Origin: Bacillota bacterium
GTDB lineage: Bacteria > Bacillota > Clostridia > Lachnospirales > Lachnospiraceae
DNA length: 64,000 bases
Direction of reading: 5' to 3'
Assembly: GCA_902363515.1 (NCBI GenBank)
Contig: CABJAN010000008.1
Span: forward strand, 81,979-145,978
Part shown: positions 18,556-29,837 of the stretch, one piece after another
Layout of the letters: the number at the start of each line of letters is the position of its first letter
Position numbering within the stretch: the stretch's first letter is position 1
Position numbers and translations under genes: made by a program
Notes under the pieces: generated by a model
What the model saw: only the letters and a program-made list of their open reading frames with translations
The model's database searches: none
Told to the model about the DNA's origin: nothing

Positions 18556-20321
18556 TAGAAGTCCTCCTTCCCTAATACATTGGAAATTTCCTTTGCAAGC
18601 TGGTCAAGAACAGCTTTATATTCTTTATCCAGATTTTCTTCCAATACATATTTAAAACGTCCGATTTTTTCACGAACTTCCAGATTTACAAGACTCTGAA
18701 TGGTTGCTCCCTTTTCCAGCGCCTCTTTGCCATGCTCATAATATGCAACAACCAGTTTCATAAGCATATACTGTTTTTTCAGAGAACTGTAGGTATCTAC
18801 CTCATGGAAAGAGTTCTGATGTAAGAAGTCCTCACGGATAGAACGGGCAGCTTCCATTTTCAGACGGTCTCCCGCTGACAGAGCATCCATACCTACCATC
18901 TTAACGATTTCTTCCAGTTCTGCTTCATCCTGAAGAAGGCTCATCATCTTCTGACGTTCTGCCATCCAGTCTGGAGCAACGGTTTCATTAAACCATTTTT
19001 CCATATTGTCCAAATACAGAGAATAACTGGTAAGCCAGTTAATCGCCGGAAAATGTCTCTTATAAGCCAGAGAAGAATCCAATCCCCAGAATACCTTTAC
19101 AATACGGAGGGTTGCCTGGGATACTGGTTCAGAAATATCACCACCTGGAGGAGATACCGCACCAATAACAGAAAGCGCGCCTTCTCTCTTATCCTTACCA
19201 AGAGAAACCACATGTCCGGCTCTTTCATAAAACTGTGCCAAACGGGAACCCAGATATGCAGGATAACCTTCCTCACCAGGCATCTCTTCCAAACGTCCAG
19301 ACATTTCACGGAGTGCCTCAGCCCAACGGGAAGTAGAGTCTGCCATAAGCGCTACTGAATAGCCCATATCACGGAAATATTCAGCAATGGTAATACCTGT
19401 ATAAATAGATGCCTCACGGGCTGCAACCGGCATATCAGAAGTATTGGCAATGAGTACCGTTCTCTCCATCAAAGACTGTCCTGTCTTAGGGTCCTTTAAT
19501 TCTGGGAACTCATTCAAAACGTCTGTCATTTCATTTCCACGTTCACCACATCCAATGTAAACCACAATGTCTGCTTCTGCCCATTTAGCCAACTGATGCT
19601 GGATAACGGTTTTACCGCTTCCGAACGGTCCCGGTACTGCTGCAACACCGCCTTTGGCAATAGGGAAAAAGGTATCAACCACACGCTGTCCTGTTACCAG
19701 CGGCATTTCCGGCGGTAATTTCTTCAGATAAGGACGTCCTTTACGAACCGGCCATTTCTGCATCATGGTAAGTTCTTTGTCACCGGAATCTGTAGTGATA
19801 ACTGCCACTACCTCTTCTACTGTAAATTCTCCGGCTTTAATTTCTTTTACTGTACCTTTGATACCATAGGGAACCATAATCTTGTGATTTACCACAATGG
19901 TCTCCTGTACTGTACCGATAACATCTCCGGCTTCTACTTCATCCCCTGCTTTCACAGCAGGAACAAAGTTCCATTTTAAATTTCTCTTTAGGGAAGGAAC
20001 CTCAACACCACGTTTTAAGTTAGTTCCTGAAATTTTCATAATATCGTCCAGAGGACGCTGAATACCATCATAAATACTGGTAATAAGACCTGGTCCTAAT
20101 TCTACAGAAAGTGGTGCTTCTGTAGATTCTACGGGCTCACCCGGTCCAAGTCCTGAAGTTTCCTCATATACCTGAATGGAAGCCTCGTCTCCATGCATTT
20201 CGATGATTTCACCAATCAGTCGCTGGTTACTAACACGAACCACGTCGAACATATTGGCGTCACGCATGCCCTCTGCAATAACCAGAGGACCTGCTACCTT
20301 TTTAATCGTACCTTTGCTCAT
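18555..20321 (-). CDS. ntpA: V-type ATPase catalytic subunit A
   Basis: Catalytic ATPase subunit of the head. Walker A is [11 protein letters not shown] near residue 235; the catalytic Glu lies in [12 protein letters not shown], and Walker B is in [20 protein letters not shown]. The non-homologous insertion between residues ~115 and 185 typical of V/A-type A subunits is present (588 residues, normal). Stop and next start overlap with subunit B at 18555; subunit F is 20 bp upstream. Confidence 0.97.
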   Translation of the reverse strand: MSKGTIKKVAGPLVIAEGMRDANMFDVVRVSNQRLIGEIIEMHGDEASIQVYEETSGLGPGEPVESTEAPLSVELGPGLITSIYDGIQRPLDDIMKISGTNLKRGVEVPSLKRNLKWNFVPAVKAGDEVEAGDVIGTVQETIVVNHKIMVPYGIKGTVKEIKAGEFTVEEVVAVITTDSGDKELTMMQKWPVRKGRPYLKKLPPEMPLVTGQRVVDTFFPIAKGGVAAVPGPFGSGKTVIQHQLAKWAEADIVVYIGCGERGNEMTDVLNEFPELKDPKTGQSLMERTVLIANTSDMPVAAREASIYTGITIAEYFRDMGYSVALMADSTSRWAEALREMSGRLEEMPGEEGYPAYLGSRLAQFYERAGHVVSLGKDKREGALSVIGAVSPPGGDISEPVSQATLRIVKVFWGLDSSLAYKRHFPAINWLTSYSLYLDNMEKWFNETVAPDWMAERQKMMSLLQDEAELEEIVKMVGMDALSAGDRLKMEAARSIREDFLHQNSFHEVDTYSSLKKQYMLMKLVVAYYEHGKEALEKGATIQSLVNLEVREKIGRFKYVLEENLDKEYKAVLDQLAKEISNVLGKEDF

Positions 20322-20341
20322 TGGAACGAATCACCTGCTTT

Positions 20342-20662
20342 CTAATTATTACTGAACAGAATATCAGAACCTACTGCCTGCTCCACAGAGTTTTTCACAC
20401 CCTGTACTCCATTTCCGGTGTTGCCTGACACACCTGGAATCTGAATAATTGCCGGCAGAATTCTTTCCTGAAGTTTTTCTATCAGCTGTCCACACTCTGC
20501 TGCTGCCGCTTCTGTAATATAGATAATTCCATATCCATGCTCAGCCAGAGCTGTGAGTTTTGCTTCTATTTCTTTACGATCCACTGCCGGGAAAATGTCA
20601 AGACCCAGTGCGGCAAATCCGTAAATACTATCATAATCACCTATCACTGCAATCTTATACAT
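20342..20662 (-). CDS. ntpF: V-type ATPase subunit F
   Basis: Small Rossmann-like stalk subunit (106 residues). The N-terminus YKIAVIGDYDSIYGFAALG and GYGIIYITEAAA are diagnostic. It binds subunit D in the rotor and can regulate ATP hydrolysis. Its start overlaps the end of subunit C by 8 bp. In enterococcal nomenclature the homologue is called NtpG; symbols differ between species. Confidence 0.92.
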   Translation of the reverse strand: MYKIAVIGDYDSIYGFAALGLDIFPAVDRKEIEAKLTALAEHGYGIIYITEAAAAECGQLIEKLQERILPAIIQIPGVSGNTGNGVQGVKNSVEQAVGSDILFSNN

Positions 20663-21638
20663 ACATTTCCCTTACCCTTTCTCGAATTGCCTCTTCCGAA
20701 AAACCGTTTTGTTTTCCTGAAAGAATGATCCGCACTGTTTTAATCTCATTCTCTCTTGCCAGCAAATAAGCCACTAACGGCCCAACAGAAAAAGTTTCAT
20801 ATTTCTGAGGCTGCATAGTATGAATGATACGGTTATCACACCAGCGTTCAAATGCAGAAGGAGATTCAGCAATGGCTGCTGCTCCATTGGCATAAACCGT
20901 ACTTTCCAGATATTCCACAATAGCTCCCATTCCTTGAACTGCTGCTTTTGCAAGCCTGTCAATACTCAAAGATTTACAGGGTACCATTGCCCGCTTCATA
21001 AATTCTATGGTTTTCGCAGTTTTCTGTGAACGCACAGCAATTTTAATATCTGCAATTGCCACCATAGATTCTGCATATTCTTTTATAATGCGATCCTTTG
21101 CCCTCTCTCCAGCCTGATAAACAGCCTCAAGAGCTGCTTTGTCCACGATTACATCACATAACTGTCCATCACCTGTATGGAGCAGGGTTTCATAAGCTTC
21201 CTTAGCAGCCGCCGACATATACTCTGGAAGTCTGGAAAAATCCTTACTTCTAATAATGTCCAGCATTTCTTCCGGTGGAATCACGGTATCTTCATAATAG
21301 ATTTTCATGGTTCTTCCATCTTTAGAAGTACATGCATCCTTAATGGCTGCTTTGAGATTATGGAACAAGTTCGGATAGGAAAACACATCAAACACTGACA
21401 TATCTACCTTCATATCTCGGATGGTTTCCCAGGTTTTTTCCTGTTCTCTATCCAAGATTGCCTCTGCATTTACCGGTGTATCTGTATCACCCCAGCCCTT
21501 TTCCTGCAAAAGCTGCAAACACTGCTTTTCAGTGCTGCATGCCAAAAGCTGTTCAATAACGGAAGAAGTAAACAACGCTGTCTCCAACGCTCGGATTCGT
21601 GCAACCGCATAGGTATATTTCGTACTAGACAAGTCCAT
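20655..21638 (-). CDS. ntpC: V-type ATPase subunit C
   Basis: Funnel-shaped subunit (327 residues) linking the rotor shaft to the membrane K ring. Mostly helical, with the typical start YTYAVARIRALETALFTSS and the central segment KIYYEDTVIPPEEMLDIIRS. It starts 21 bp after subunit E and overlaps subunit F by 8 bp, in the standard operon position. Confidence 0.92.
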   Translation of the reverse strand: MDLSSTKYTYAVARIRALETALFTSSVIEQLLACSTEKQCLQLLQEKGWGDTDTPVNAEAILDREQEKTWETIRDMKVDMSVFDVFSYPNLFHNLKAAIKDACTSKDGRTMKIYYEDTVIPPEEMLDIIRSKDFSRLPEYMSAAAKEAYETLLHTGDGQLCDVIVDKAALEAVYQAGERAKDRIIKEYAESMVAIADIKIAVRSQKTAKTIEFMKRAMVPCKSLSIDRLAKAAVQGMGAIVEYLESTVYANGAAAIAESPSAFERWCDNRIIHTMQPQKYETFSVGPLVAYLLARENEIKTVRIILSGKQNGFSEEAIRERVREMYV

Positions 21639-21659
21639 TCCTCCTTTTTGCGGTTATAC

Positions 21660-22253
21660 TTATAAAAATAAGAAACTGTGAACCTTATCCAACAGTTCAT
21701 CTCGTTTGGAATTGAACATTGCCTCAAAAGTACAATTTTCCTCAATTCCCCCATATATCAGGACAAAGCCGCCGCATACTTTCCTGCTTTCCCTAGACAG
21801 CTTCAATACGCCGCCTTTTTCTTTTGCAATTGCCTGAATCTCCTCTTCAAATCCCTTTGGAAACCTCTTCAAATCAGCTTCAGAAAAACAGATTTCCCCG
21901 TCCTGAGCCAGCACAAACTTGTGCAGCATTTTCCGGAGCATTTCAAAATATTCTGCATCTGCTGCATGAATCATAGATTCATATGCAGTGTTAAGAACCT
22001 CTGAAATCATTTCCTGTTTCGCCGCAAGAAGGGCTTTTCTTCTCTGCAAATCGCAGGAAGAAGCAGCACGCTCCTCAATTGCCTTTACCTCTGCTTCCAA
22101 TTTCCGGGAGATTTGTCTGCATTCATTTTCTGCTTCTTCTTTCGCAGAAGCTAATACAGCATCTGCCTGCTTATTAGCTTCTGCTAAAAGTTCTCTTACA
22201 GAAGTTTCTGCATCTTCAAGAATCTGGCTTTTCATTTTTTCTAATCCAGTCAT
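21660..22253 (-). CDS. ntpE: V-type ATPase subunit E
   Basis: Peripheral-stalk (stator) subunit, 197 residues. The N-terminal ~85 residues are an Ala/Glu/Lys-rich coiled coil (SVRELLAEANKQADAVL) that pairs with subunit H/G. The C-terminal domain (GGFVLIYGGIEENCTFEAMF) binds subunit B. It is 57 bp downstream of the K ring gene. Confidence 0.9.
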   Translation of the reverse strand: MTGLEKMKSQILEDAETSVRELLAEANKQADAVLASAKEEAENECRQISRKLEAEVKAIEERAASSCDLQRRKALLAAKQEMISEVLNTAYESMIHAADAEYFEMLRKMLHKFVLAQDGEICFSEADLKRFPKGFEEEIQAIAKEKGGVLKLSRESRKVCGGFVLIYGGIEENCTFEAMFNSKRDELLDKVHSFLFL

Positions 22254-22310
22254 TCTCTTGCTCTCCTTTTCTAAATTTCGTCAGCTCGACTTCACTTCTA
22301 AATATTTAAA

Positions 22311-24820
<2,510 letters not shown>

Positions 24821-24876
24821 ATCCCTCCTTTATTACTTATTTTCTCTTTCCGCAGTTCATAATCTTCTTTCTTGCA

Positions 24877-25185
24877 TTATATCAAATTCTGAATAATGCG
24901 TTGAACTGCTTCCTCTTCTTTGGATTTTGCAATTTGTCTTAATTCTGCAATCTCCTTATCCGCTGCCTTAAGAGCTGCTCCCAGCCTCTCCTCGCCAGCA
25001 CGCTGCGCAGCACTTCTAGTCTTTTCTGCCTTTTCCTGCGCTTCCCCAATCATCCCGGATTTCAGTGTTACAGCCTCCTGCTTCGCGTTTTCCAGAATCT
25101 GCGTACTTTGCATCTTCGCATTAGAAATTATTTCCTCTGCTTTCTGCTCTGTTTCCCGGATTTCTTTGATTGTTTTTTCTACCAA
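24877..25185 (-). CDS. ntpH: V-type ATPase subunit H/G-like peripheral stalk protein
   Basis: Short coiled-coil stator protein (102 residues) rich in Ala, Glu, Lys and Gln (TIKEIRETEQKAEEIISNAK), pairing with subunit E. The start is a TTG at 25183-25185: GAAGGTGG lies 7-8 nt before it and the translation then begins LVEKTIKEI, matching relatives. A longer frame to 25239 begins inside the -35 box of the promoter, so it is rejected. First gene of the nine-gene operon. Confidence 0.85.
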   Translation of the reverse strand: MVEKTIKEIRETEQKAEEIISNAKMQSTQILENAKQEAVTLKSGMIGEAQEKAEKTRSAAQRAGEERLGAALKAADKEIAELRQIAKSKEEEAVQRIIQNLI

Positions 25186-25210
25186 AGTATCACCACCTTC
25201 ACATAAATTG

Positions 25211-25239
25211 ATATTACTATGGATTATACATTTTGTCAA
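25211..25239 (-). promoter_or_regulatory. Promoter of the V-ATPase operon
   Basis: Consensus TTGACA (25234-25239), 17-nt spacer, TAATAT (25211-25216) on the minus strand. It yields a ~20-nt leader ahead of the TTG start of subunit H. Confidence 0.75.
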
Positions 25240-25302
25240 TTTCTTAACAGTATTTTATATTTTTTTCTCTATTATTATGTGTCAACCCTATTTTTTTCAA
25301 AC

Positions 25303-25340
25303 AAAAAAGAGAGATTGTATGCTATTTGTACAATCTCTCT
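25303..25340 (-). terminator. Terminator of the sugar-binding lipoprotein gene
   Basis: AGAGAGATTGTA pairs with TACAATCTCTCT; on the minus strand a TTTTTT run follows. Separates this gene from the V-ATPase promoter. Confidence 0.85.
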
Positions 25341-25378
25341 CCTCATTCTCTATTAATTCTGCCGGATTCCCGTTTCTT

Positions 25379-26614
25379 TTACTTATATAGATAATTTTTG
25401 TATTCCGGCAATTCAATACTGGTACTGTCAATCCACTGATAGCCCGTATTAATAAAAGCATCATTCTCCAATCCCTGGTCTGCTCTCACACCTGCCACGA
25501 TAGTAGCATACCCCATACCATAAGGATTCTGTGCAAACATTCCCAGTTCAACACCGTCTTTCACTGCTTTTATCTGTTTTTCACCGGAGTCGAAACCAAT
25601 CACTTTCACTTCCTTATCAGAAGTATTTACAATATCCAGCACATTATTCGTTGCTATCTCATTGGTACAGTAATATCCTTTCACCTCAGGATATAACTTT
25701 AGCACCGCCTCTGCCAGTTCTGACATACTGGTTTCTTCATTTTCATAAGAAATATTGACAATCTCTATTTCCGGATGATTTTTCATCTCATCTGTAAAAC
25801 CTGCAACCCTCTTCTGGCTGCTCTCTGAGGTTTCTACATGAGCCATAATAGCTACCTGGCCTTTTTCCCCCAGTGCCTCTGCCATCTTCTTCGCTGCTTC
25901 TGTACCAGCCGCATAATTATCAGTAGCACAAATTGCATTCACCTGTTCACTTTGCACTCCTGAATCCAGCACAACAACCGGAATGCCATTCAAAGTTGCC
26001 TCTTCTACCTGAGGCTGGCAGGATTCCATATCAATGGCTGCCAGACACAAAATCGAAGGATTCTCAGAAAGTACAGCGTCAATAATATTAATCTGACTTT
26101 CTACATCTGTTTCATTTCCGGGTCCTTCAAAGGAAATTTTAATTTTATCCTCTCCTTTGTATCCCATTTTTTCATTCAGATCCTCTACTGCATCATCCAT
26201 GCCTTTTTTTACATTTTTCCAGAAGCCTGTTTTAGTGTTCTTAACTACCACAGCAATACGGGTTCCCGGTTCCGGATTTAATTCTTCTAAAGATGTATAA
26301 TCATAAGTACCTGCCTGTTCTTTTAAAACCTTCATAGTCAGGTCCTCACTCATATTTTCCGCTGTTTTGCTGCCTTCTTCCTCTGAGGTCTTGTTCCCAT
26401 TCGTATCTGTCTCTTTACCTGTCTCTTGATTTGTTTCTTCTGTTTTCTTATCTTCCTCTTTGGTTTCTGATTCAGCCTGCTCCTTTTCGCTCTTGTCTAT
26501 CTTCTCTGCTGTATTCTTCTGGCTTTCCTCAGGTTCTGTTTTTTTGCTTCCGCATCCCACCACAGTCCCGGTGGCCAGCATAAGACAAATTAACCCGATT
26601 ATTGCTTTTTTCAT
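25379..26614 (-). CDS. Orphan sugar-binding lipoprotein (Peripla_BP_4 type)
   Basis: Extracellular solute-binding lipoprotein of the ribose/LacI-like superfamily. A signal peptide ends at the lipobox GTVVGC (Cys21). Residues ~22-92 are an unusually long low-complexity linker rich in Glu, Lys, Thr and Asn. The binding domain follows (TRIAVVVKNTKTGFW, LAAIDMESCQPQVEEA, GIPVVVLDSGV, VKVIGFDSG). No ABC permease or ATPase gene is adjacent; it may serve a transporter encoded elsewhere or act as the sensor part of a signalling system. Transcribed alone between its terminator and a 128-bp upstream gap. Confidence 0.82.
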   Translation of the reverse strand: MKKAIIGLICLMLATGTVVGCGSKKTEPEESQKNTAEKIDKSEKEQAESETKEEDKKTEETNQETGKETDTNGNKTSEEEGSKTAENMSEDLTMKVLKEQAGTYDYTSLEELNPEPGTRIAVVVKNTKTGFWKNVKKGMDDAVEDLNEKMGYKGEDKIKISFEGPGNETDVESQINIIDAVLSENPSILCLAAIDMESCQPQVEEATLNGIPVVVLDSGVQSEQVNAICATDNYAAGTEAAKKMAEALGEKGQVAIMAHVETSESSQKRVAGFTDEMKNHPEIEIVNISYENEETSMSELAEAVLKLYPEVKGYYCTNEIATNNVLDIVNTSDKEVKVIGFDSGEKQIKAVKDGVELGMFAQNPYGMGYATIVAGVRADQGLENDAFINTGYQWIDSTSIELPEYKNYLYK

Positions 26615-26742
26615 GACTTTACCTGCCCTTTACACGTTTTTGTCTTAGAATTTAACTACGTTTTCATTATACACGAAACCCCTGATTAGTCCAGTCCCAT
26701 TAAGATTGTTTATAAATTTTTTTGAAAGTTTTCATACATTCC

Positions 26743-27795
26743 TTATCTCTTAAATATCCCAAGACTGGTATAAATTCCATAGAGCAGCAACGCTGAAAAA
26801 GGTCCTAACACGAACCCGAAGCCTCCATAGAGAATCACGCCCAGGTACACACTGAAAAGAACAAGAAGAGGTGATACACCTACATGGCTGCCAATCAGTC
26901 TTGGCTCCATAAACTGTCTTACCACAGCAGTCAGTAGATATAACAGGAAAAATCCCACCCCAGGCGCCACTTTCCCCTGAAACAGAAAGAAAAATCCCGC
27001 CGGAACGAAAAACAGTCCTGTTCCCAAAACCGGAAATGCGTCCAAAACTCCTACCAGCAAACCTAAAGCAAAAAAATGTTTCACCTTCAAAATCCCCAGG
27101 CCAGCAATGCAAACCATGCAAATCACTGCCATAATCTTAATTTGTGCTTTCCAGTACTCCTTCACAGTTCTGCGAAATTGTTCCGCCAGTTCCATAAGGT
27201 TCTTATAAAATCTCCTCTGCTCTAAAAAAGCTTTTACTTTTCCGCGTTCCTGTAAGAACAAAATTGCAGACACAACAGAAAGCATTACCATCCCAATCCC
27301 CAGCACACAGGCATAAACAGAATGAATGGCAGTCTCCACACCTGACTCCTGCTGCCACATATAAGCACACAATGCTTCTAGCTGCTGATAAATATAGCTG
27401 CTGCTTTTCTCTGCCGGAATCCCAACCATACGTTCCACACCCTTACAACAGTGCTCAATCATCTCCTCCGCTTCATTGCGCAGCAAGGGAATATACTGAA
27501 TACAATCTCCTGCTTTCTCTGTTACAAACTCTGCTCCCAGGAAAAGCACTGCAAAAATCAGAAGGGTAAACATTAAAATCAAAACACTTCCTATGGCACA
27601 CTCTGAAACATGAAATTTCTTGCTTAACTTCCTGTTTGATAAGCGGTAAGCAACAGGATGAACGGCTTCTGACAGTAAAAAACCCACAAAAAACGGAAGC
27701 ATCACAGGAAGGACATACTTTACGCCCAAAAATACACCTGCTGCCGCTCCCACTATGATTCCCGCCTTTTTCCAATCCATCCTCTGTTCCCCCAT
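26743..27795 (-). CDS. ytvI: AI-2E/PerM-family membrane protein, YtvI-like
   Basis: Polytopic membrane protein (350 residues) of the AI-2E transporter/PerM family, with ~8 hydrophobic segments and the family motifs GVLDAFPVLGTGLFFVPAG and VVRQFMEPRLIGSHVGVSP. It resembles the sporulation membrane protein YtvI, consistent with a spore-forming clostridium, though the substrate is unknown. A second possible start (ATG at 27780, MDWKK) has GGGGGA and AGAGG upstream and may be the true one. The last gene stop upstream is 62 bp away. Confidence 0.78.
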   Translation of the reverse strand: MGEQRMDWKKAGIIVGAAAGVFLGVKYVLPVMLPFFVGFLLSEAVHPVAYRLSNRKLSKKFHVSECAIGSVLILMFTLLIFAVLFLGAEFVTEKAGDCIQYIPLLRNEAEEMIEHCCKGVERMVGIPAEKSSSYIYQQLEALCAYMWQQESGVETAIHSVYACVLGIGMVMLSVVSAILFLQERGKVKAFLEQRRFYKNLMELAEQFRRTVKEYWKAQIKIMAVICMVCIAGLGILKVKHFFALGLLVGVLDAFPVLGTGLFFVPAGFFFLFQGKVAPGVGFFLLYLLTAVVRQFMEPRLIGSHVGVSPLLVLFSVYLGVILYGGFGFVLGPFSALLLYGIYTSLGIFKR

Positions 27796-27856
27796 ACTCT
27801 AAGCTTTCAACTTCACTACGGTTTCTCTACTCATAGTATGGGAAAACAAAATTTTC

Positions 27857-28522
27857 TTATACTATAGGAAAATTTCCAACTGGCTTTATCTGAAATTCCA
27901 TTTTCTTCTTCGTTCTTGGATGATAAAATGATAGTCTATAAGAACACAGGGAAAGCAGCTGTTGTCTTTGTGGATCAGGATTATACTTTGTATCTCCCAA
28001 AATAGGCATTCCCGCATGAGCCAACTGCACTCTGATTTGATGATGTCTTCCGGTTTCCAGCTTAATCTCCAAAAGTGTCCCTTTTTCTGTTTCCTTCACT
28101 TTTTTATAAAAAAGCTTTGCACTTTTACTTCCTGGTGTTTTTCCCTCTACCACCCTGGAGCAATTATTTTTGCTGTCTTTTTCCAGTTCATCCACCAGGC
28201 ATCCTTCTTCTTTCTTTGGGAAGCCCTCTACATATGCTAAATATCGCTTTTCAAATTTCCCCTGCTGTATCTGCTTACTCAGGTTTCCGGCGCTCTCCTG
28301 ATTTTTTGCAAACACCAAAAGTCCCTGTACCGGCTGATCCAGACGATGCACTACACCAATATACGGTTTCTCACCCTTTCTTGCTCTGTAAGTTTTCAAG
28401 GCGCTCTCCATATCCATGCTTCCAATCCTTTTACTCTGAACCGGAAAGCCTTCCGGTTTTCGGCACACAATCAAATCTTTGTCCTCAAATAAAATCATTT
28501 CTTCTATATTAATAGCATTCAT
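27857..28522 (-). CDS. RluA-family pseudouridine synthase
   Basis: Isomerises specific uridines of rRNA or tRNA to pseudouridine. The catalytic motif is HRLDQPVQGLLVFAKN (catalytic Asp). Other conserved blocks are LETGRHHQIRVQLAHAG and PILGDTKY. It is short (221 residues) with no S4 RNA-binding domain, like the small RluA-type enzymes of Firmicutes. The ATG at 28522 (MNAINIEEM) is preferred, with AGAGG upstream; a GTG at 28561 would add 13 residues without a clear ribosome binding site. Confidence 0.88.
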   Translation of the reverse strand: MNAINIEEMILFEDKDLIVCRKPEGFPVQSKRIGSMDMESALKTYRARKGEKPYIGVVHRLDQPVQGLLVFAKNQESAGNLSKQIQQGKFEKRYLAYVEGFPKKEEGCLVDELEKDSKNNCSRVVEGKTPGSKSAKLFYKKVKETEKGTLLEIKLETGRHHQIRVQLAHAGMPILGDTKYNPDPQRQQLLSLCSYRLSFYHPRTKKKMEFQIKPVGNFPIV

Positions 28523-28579
28523 ATATTCCTGATTTCCTCTTATCTTCCTCTTTTTCCCCACAGTATAGCACGAAAAATG

Positions 28580-28622
28580 AACAACCGCTATATCTATCTT
28601 CTGAATGGATATAACGGTTGTT
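28580..28622. other. Strong hairpin upstream of the pseudouridine synthase
   Basis: AACAACCG and CGGTTGTT with inner TATATC/GATATA pairing form a nearly perfect stem of ~15 bp. It is not followed by a convincing T-run on either strand and lies 58 bp upstream of the ATG, so it could be a leader structure or a terminator remnant. Confidence 0.45.
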
Positions 28623-29731
28623 CTAATGTTCTGCGTTATTCAATTTTTTTATTCCTTTCTTTTTAACCTCTAAATTGACATTTATTAGTTAAATTATCTT
28701 CAGTTTACGCTTCCTTTCTAAGTATTTTTTATATAATCTTTCCAAATTTTGAAAATATAATATATTGGTTGCTTAGAAACGATATTCAATTTTTTATTAT
28801 TTTATAAAACATATCTCATATGTTTTTCTATCTTCTTTCGTCCCTTTTTTATAAATTCTTATGGTCTGCCTTCGGAATTTATTGAAAGTTTTCATATCAA
28901 TCTATATGGAATAATAAAGAGTTTCTAACAAATAGTTCCGTCTATCTTGTTTTCCAGATATTTCTTTATACCATTCTCTGAAATATAACGAATCTTTTCA
29001 GATTCTCGAATACAACAGGCCTATTTCACGAATACAACTCATCATACTATTTATGTTATATTTAAAAGTATGTATAAATACTCTATCTTTTTAAAATATA
29101 TTTCTTTGCATATATTTTAAAATCTTTCTATTATGTTTGTGGTAATGATTCAATATGAGGACATTTTCGATATGAACCTAAAGCTTATCTTATTTGTTTT
29201 TCGGAATTCTTCCGTTCTCAGGTAGTTTAGGCCTTTCTGAGGGGCTTATGCCTTACCACTCTCATATTGATAATTTGATTCATCCGTTCCCATTGGACTG
29301 TACCTCCTTATCAAGTTCAACACAACACCTTTTTTACTTTCTTATAGGTTCCTTTGTAATTTTTAAAATAAAAGAATAATTAAAATTAACCGGCTTCTAT
29401 AATTTTATTTTCATTACATTATCCTTGGTACTTTGGTTTATTATTATTTATCTTATTCTGTATTCTCCATACACCTAAAGTATAATAAGTAATAAATCTT
29501 TTGTACTTTGTGGCCATCTTCAAAATTGATTTCTCGTCTCAAATTTTGAAATGGATGTGAGAGTAATGTTTTTCTTTGTAAAAGGTGTTTTGTTTTTTGT
29601 TAAGATTATAATACTACCACCTCATTAATTTGTCAATATCTTTTTCAAAAAAAGTTATATTTTTTTATTATAATGTTTTTATCTTTATTTAACCTATGAA
29701 TTATATTTATTTTTATTGAATTTTCCGACAA
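28623..29731. other. Long AT-rich region without a clear gene
   Basis: More than 1.1 kb of strongly AT-rich DNA. It holds short interrupted frames, a direct repeat of CGAATACAAC (29008-29037 area), an imperfect palindrome around 29517-29551, and one micro-ORF with an ideal ribosome binding site (listed separately). No gene family is recognisable; the region may be decayed coding sequence or a large regulatory/3' region. Confidence 0.5.
29246..29293 (-). CDS. Putative 15-residue micro-ORF with perfect Shine-Dalgarno
   Basis: AAGGAGG (29303-29309) precedes an ATG by 9 nt. The product reads MGTDESNYQYESGKA and stops at TAA. It is acidic and hydrophilic, unlike a toxin or signal peptide. It could be a leader peptide, an unknown small peptide, or the stump of a decayed gene. 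The RBS is the only support. Confidence 0.3.
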   Translation of the reverse strand: MGTDESNYQYESGKA

Positions 29732-29814
29732 TTATAACATTTCCGGCAAATCCATCAATTCCACTTTGACACAACAAGCTTCAAAGTGAGCGCGACTACG
29801 CCGGAAATGTATAA
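29732..29814. repeat. Nested palindromic element, copy 1
   Basis: Outer arms TTATAACATTTCCGGC and GCCGGAAATGTATAA enclose inner arms CACTTTGA and TCAAAGTG. The same nested design with related sequence occurs at 58986-59067. It lies 23 bp downstream of the hydratase stop. Likely a dispersed REP-like element or folded 3' RNA. Confidence 0.75.
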
Positions 29815-29837
29815 CCAATCTATACGAGCACTTCTTT

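Noticed and set aside
28926-29024. Minus-strand stretch with a plausible-looking peptide (ENGIKKYLENKIDG)
   Set aside because: Only about 33 codons between stops, with no start or RBS; not enough to call a gene relic.
29194-29379. Plus-strand 61-codon frame in the AT-rich gap
   Set aside because: No ribosome binding site, and its composition matches random AT-rich DNA; the opposite-strand micro-ORF has better signals.
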